Shown here: piece after piece, positions 62,820-64,000 of the stretch
Position numbering within the stretch: the stretch's first letter is position 1
Layout: every line of letters starts with the position of its first letter
From: Saccharina japonica
Lineage: Eukaryota > Sar > Phaeophyceae > Laminariales > Laminariaceae
Length of the DNA: 64,000 nt
Assembly (NCBI GenBank): GCA_008828725.1
Contig: MEHQ01001088.1
Location: forward strand, 56,645-120,644
Reading direction: 5' to 3'
Program-made: the position numbers and the translations under genes
Notes under the pieces: model-generated
The model's input: the letters and a program-made list of their open reading frames with translations, nothing else
Told to the model about the DNA's origin: nothing
The model's database searches: none

Positions 62820-64000
62820 ATTTGGCATCTGACAAATGTGCTACGCTTATTGCAACCATACCATGATTTACCTATATATCGTGCCTGATTCCTTGACAAA
62901 ACTATACCAATAATAATGCAGGCCTCCACATGAATGCCTTTGTGGACTTCTAACCGACATTACACCAATCGAATCTGAAAGGGTTAACCGATATTCCTTG
63001 TGCCTTTCAACCAAGTCTAACCAAGTGTCGAATATCTCAAAATTGCGTTTTGTTTCTTCGTGAAATATCGATGCACCCTAATCATATACGGATGCGAGGT
63101 TGTGTTCTGTAGGGTACCTACAAAACCATGCCCGGGGTATTTACGAGTATAAAAAAACTAGTTAACCCACCTACCGTGATCTTGGGGCGTACATAACCTG
63201 CTTCGTACAGGTCCAACAGAGGAAATATGTGCCCGAAAATGCAGACTATGCGGGTCCCATTCGACAATCCGACGAGAGCCAATATATTTTAAAAAAGGGA
63301 CTATATACGTGGTATACCTCTAAAAGATGTAAATAACAAACGTTAAAACGGAGTATTGGTATTCGAGGGTGTGAACTGTGGCCGGCAGAGAACGAACGAC
63401 ATGCTCGGTTGCATTCAGAGACGTACATGCAGAATCGGGTATAACCTGTGCCAAAAAGGACAACACCGGCACCTCACCTATTGCATCAGGAGCACACAGC
63501 TACACGAACAAGCAAAACCATTAAAAAAGGTCAAGCATGGCGGTATAATAAGTCTTACTGTCGAAATGGAAGCCAAGCTAACAACGGTAAACCAAAGGAA
63601 AAGCGAGCGAAAGAGGGGATCAGTGACCAAAAACGAAAAAGGTAAAGTCCAGGTCCGAGAATGTCGACCCTTCATGCGGTTGCAACCGTTTCTGTCAAAT
63701 TCTCATACAGCAGTAGAAGTAAGTTGGTCGGTATGAGTAGTACTGTAGTAGTGGTAGTAGTAGGTTGGTCGGTATCCTGTGGGGAAGTCGGTCGGTGAGC
63801 CCGACGGGTAAATCCACCTGATGGCGGGGTGGTGTGGTCGAATGTCGCCACAATATATCATTTTGGAAAAGCATGATCGTTCCCCAGGGGGTATCGTTCG
63901 TTTCATTTTCCGTTGCGCTTCGCTCGCGAGGGCAAGGCAGGTCGTCTTTTGGGCTTGGTTGGAGTGTACGTGCACAGATACTGCTACAAAACTGCTACTA
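62820..64000. other. no supported gene
   Basis: A 126-codon lysine-rich frame at 63356-63736 has no recognised motif. TAGTAG runs lie near 63735-63765. Nothing is assignable to a family. Confidence 0.35.

Overview
This window looks like repeat-rich nuclear DNA of an intron-rich eukaryote. The signs are multi-exon genes with GT-AG introns of about 0.5-2 kb, a tRNA-headed SINE family with A-rich tails, a LINE reverse-transcriptase fragment, several classes of cut-and-paste DNA transposons with TIRs and target duplications, many MITEs and short CCCTAA-type telomere-like runs. There are no bacterial operons, rRNA genes or CRISPR arrays. An alga, for example a brown-alga-like stramenopile, is a reasonable guess, but the sequence does not prove it.

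The clearest genes are two direct paralogues of an SGNH/PC-esterase (TBL/CASD1-like) protein. Copy A is at about 15487-22075 and copy B at about 52759-59632, both on the + strand, with six matching exons. Exons 2-5 have identical lengths (203, 69, 124 and 167 bp), and the reading frame passes through every junction. Each copy has a GDS motif in exon 1 and a D-G-x-H motif in exon 6. The introns cannot be aligned by eye and are filled with different MITEs. A further conserved exon lies 2.7-3.6 kb upstream of each copy (11820-11902 and 50040-50119). Two repeat blocks recur in the same order downstream of each copy, so the duplicated unit may be larger than the gene.

The rest is mostly mobile DNA. 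2.0-3.2 kb: a hAT-like element with an 8-bp target duplication. 6.7-7.7 kb: a LINE fragment cut by a palindromic element at the only N. 9.9-11.0 kb: a MITE swollen by an internal tandem array. 25.6-27.0 kb: two 12-bp-period minisatellites. 29.4-31.2 kb: a MULE-like element carrying a second hAT-like element; an uninterrupted relative at 40.2 kb has a 9-bp target duplication. 35.2-37.4 kb: a TA-flanked mariner/pogo-like element with a decayed DDE transposase, and two shorter TA-flanked relatives at 3.8 and 44.3 kb. 38-45 kb: SINEs. 48-51 kb and 53-62 kb: dense and nested MITE-1 copies, several inside introns of copy B.

MITE names used here: MITE-1, GACGCGTGCTACGATAGAGG ends; MITE-2, GTGGTCCCTCTATAGCGCC ends; MITE-3, ATCCCACGGTAGGGG ends; MITE-4, CGAGGGTGGTCGA end; MITE-5, GGGGACCATAGTAAATAG ends; MITE-6, about 90-100 bp palindromes with GTTAACCC ends. 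All identifications come from reading the sequence; no database search was run.
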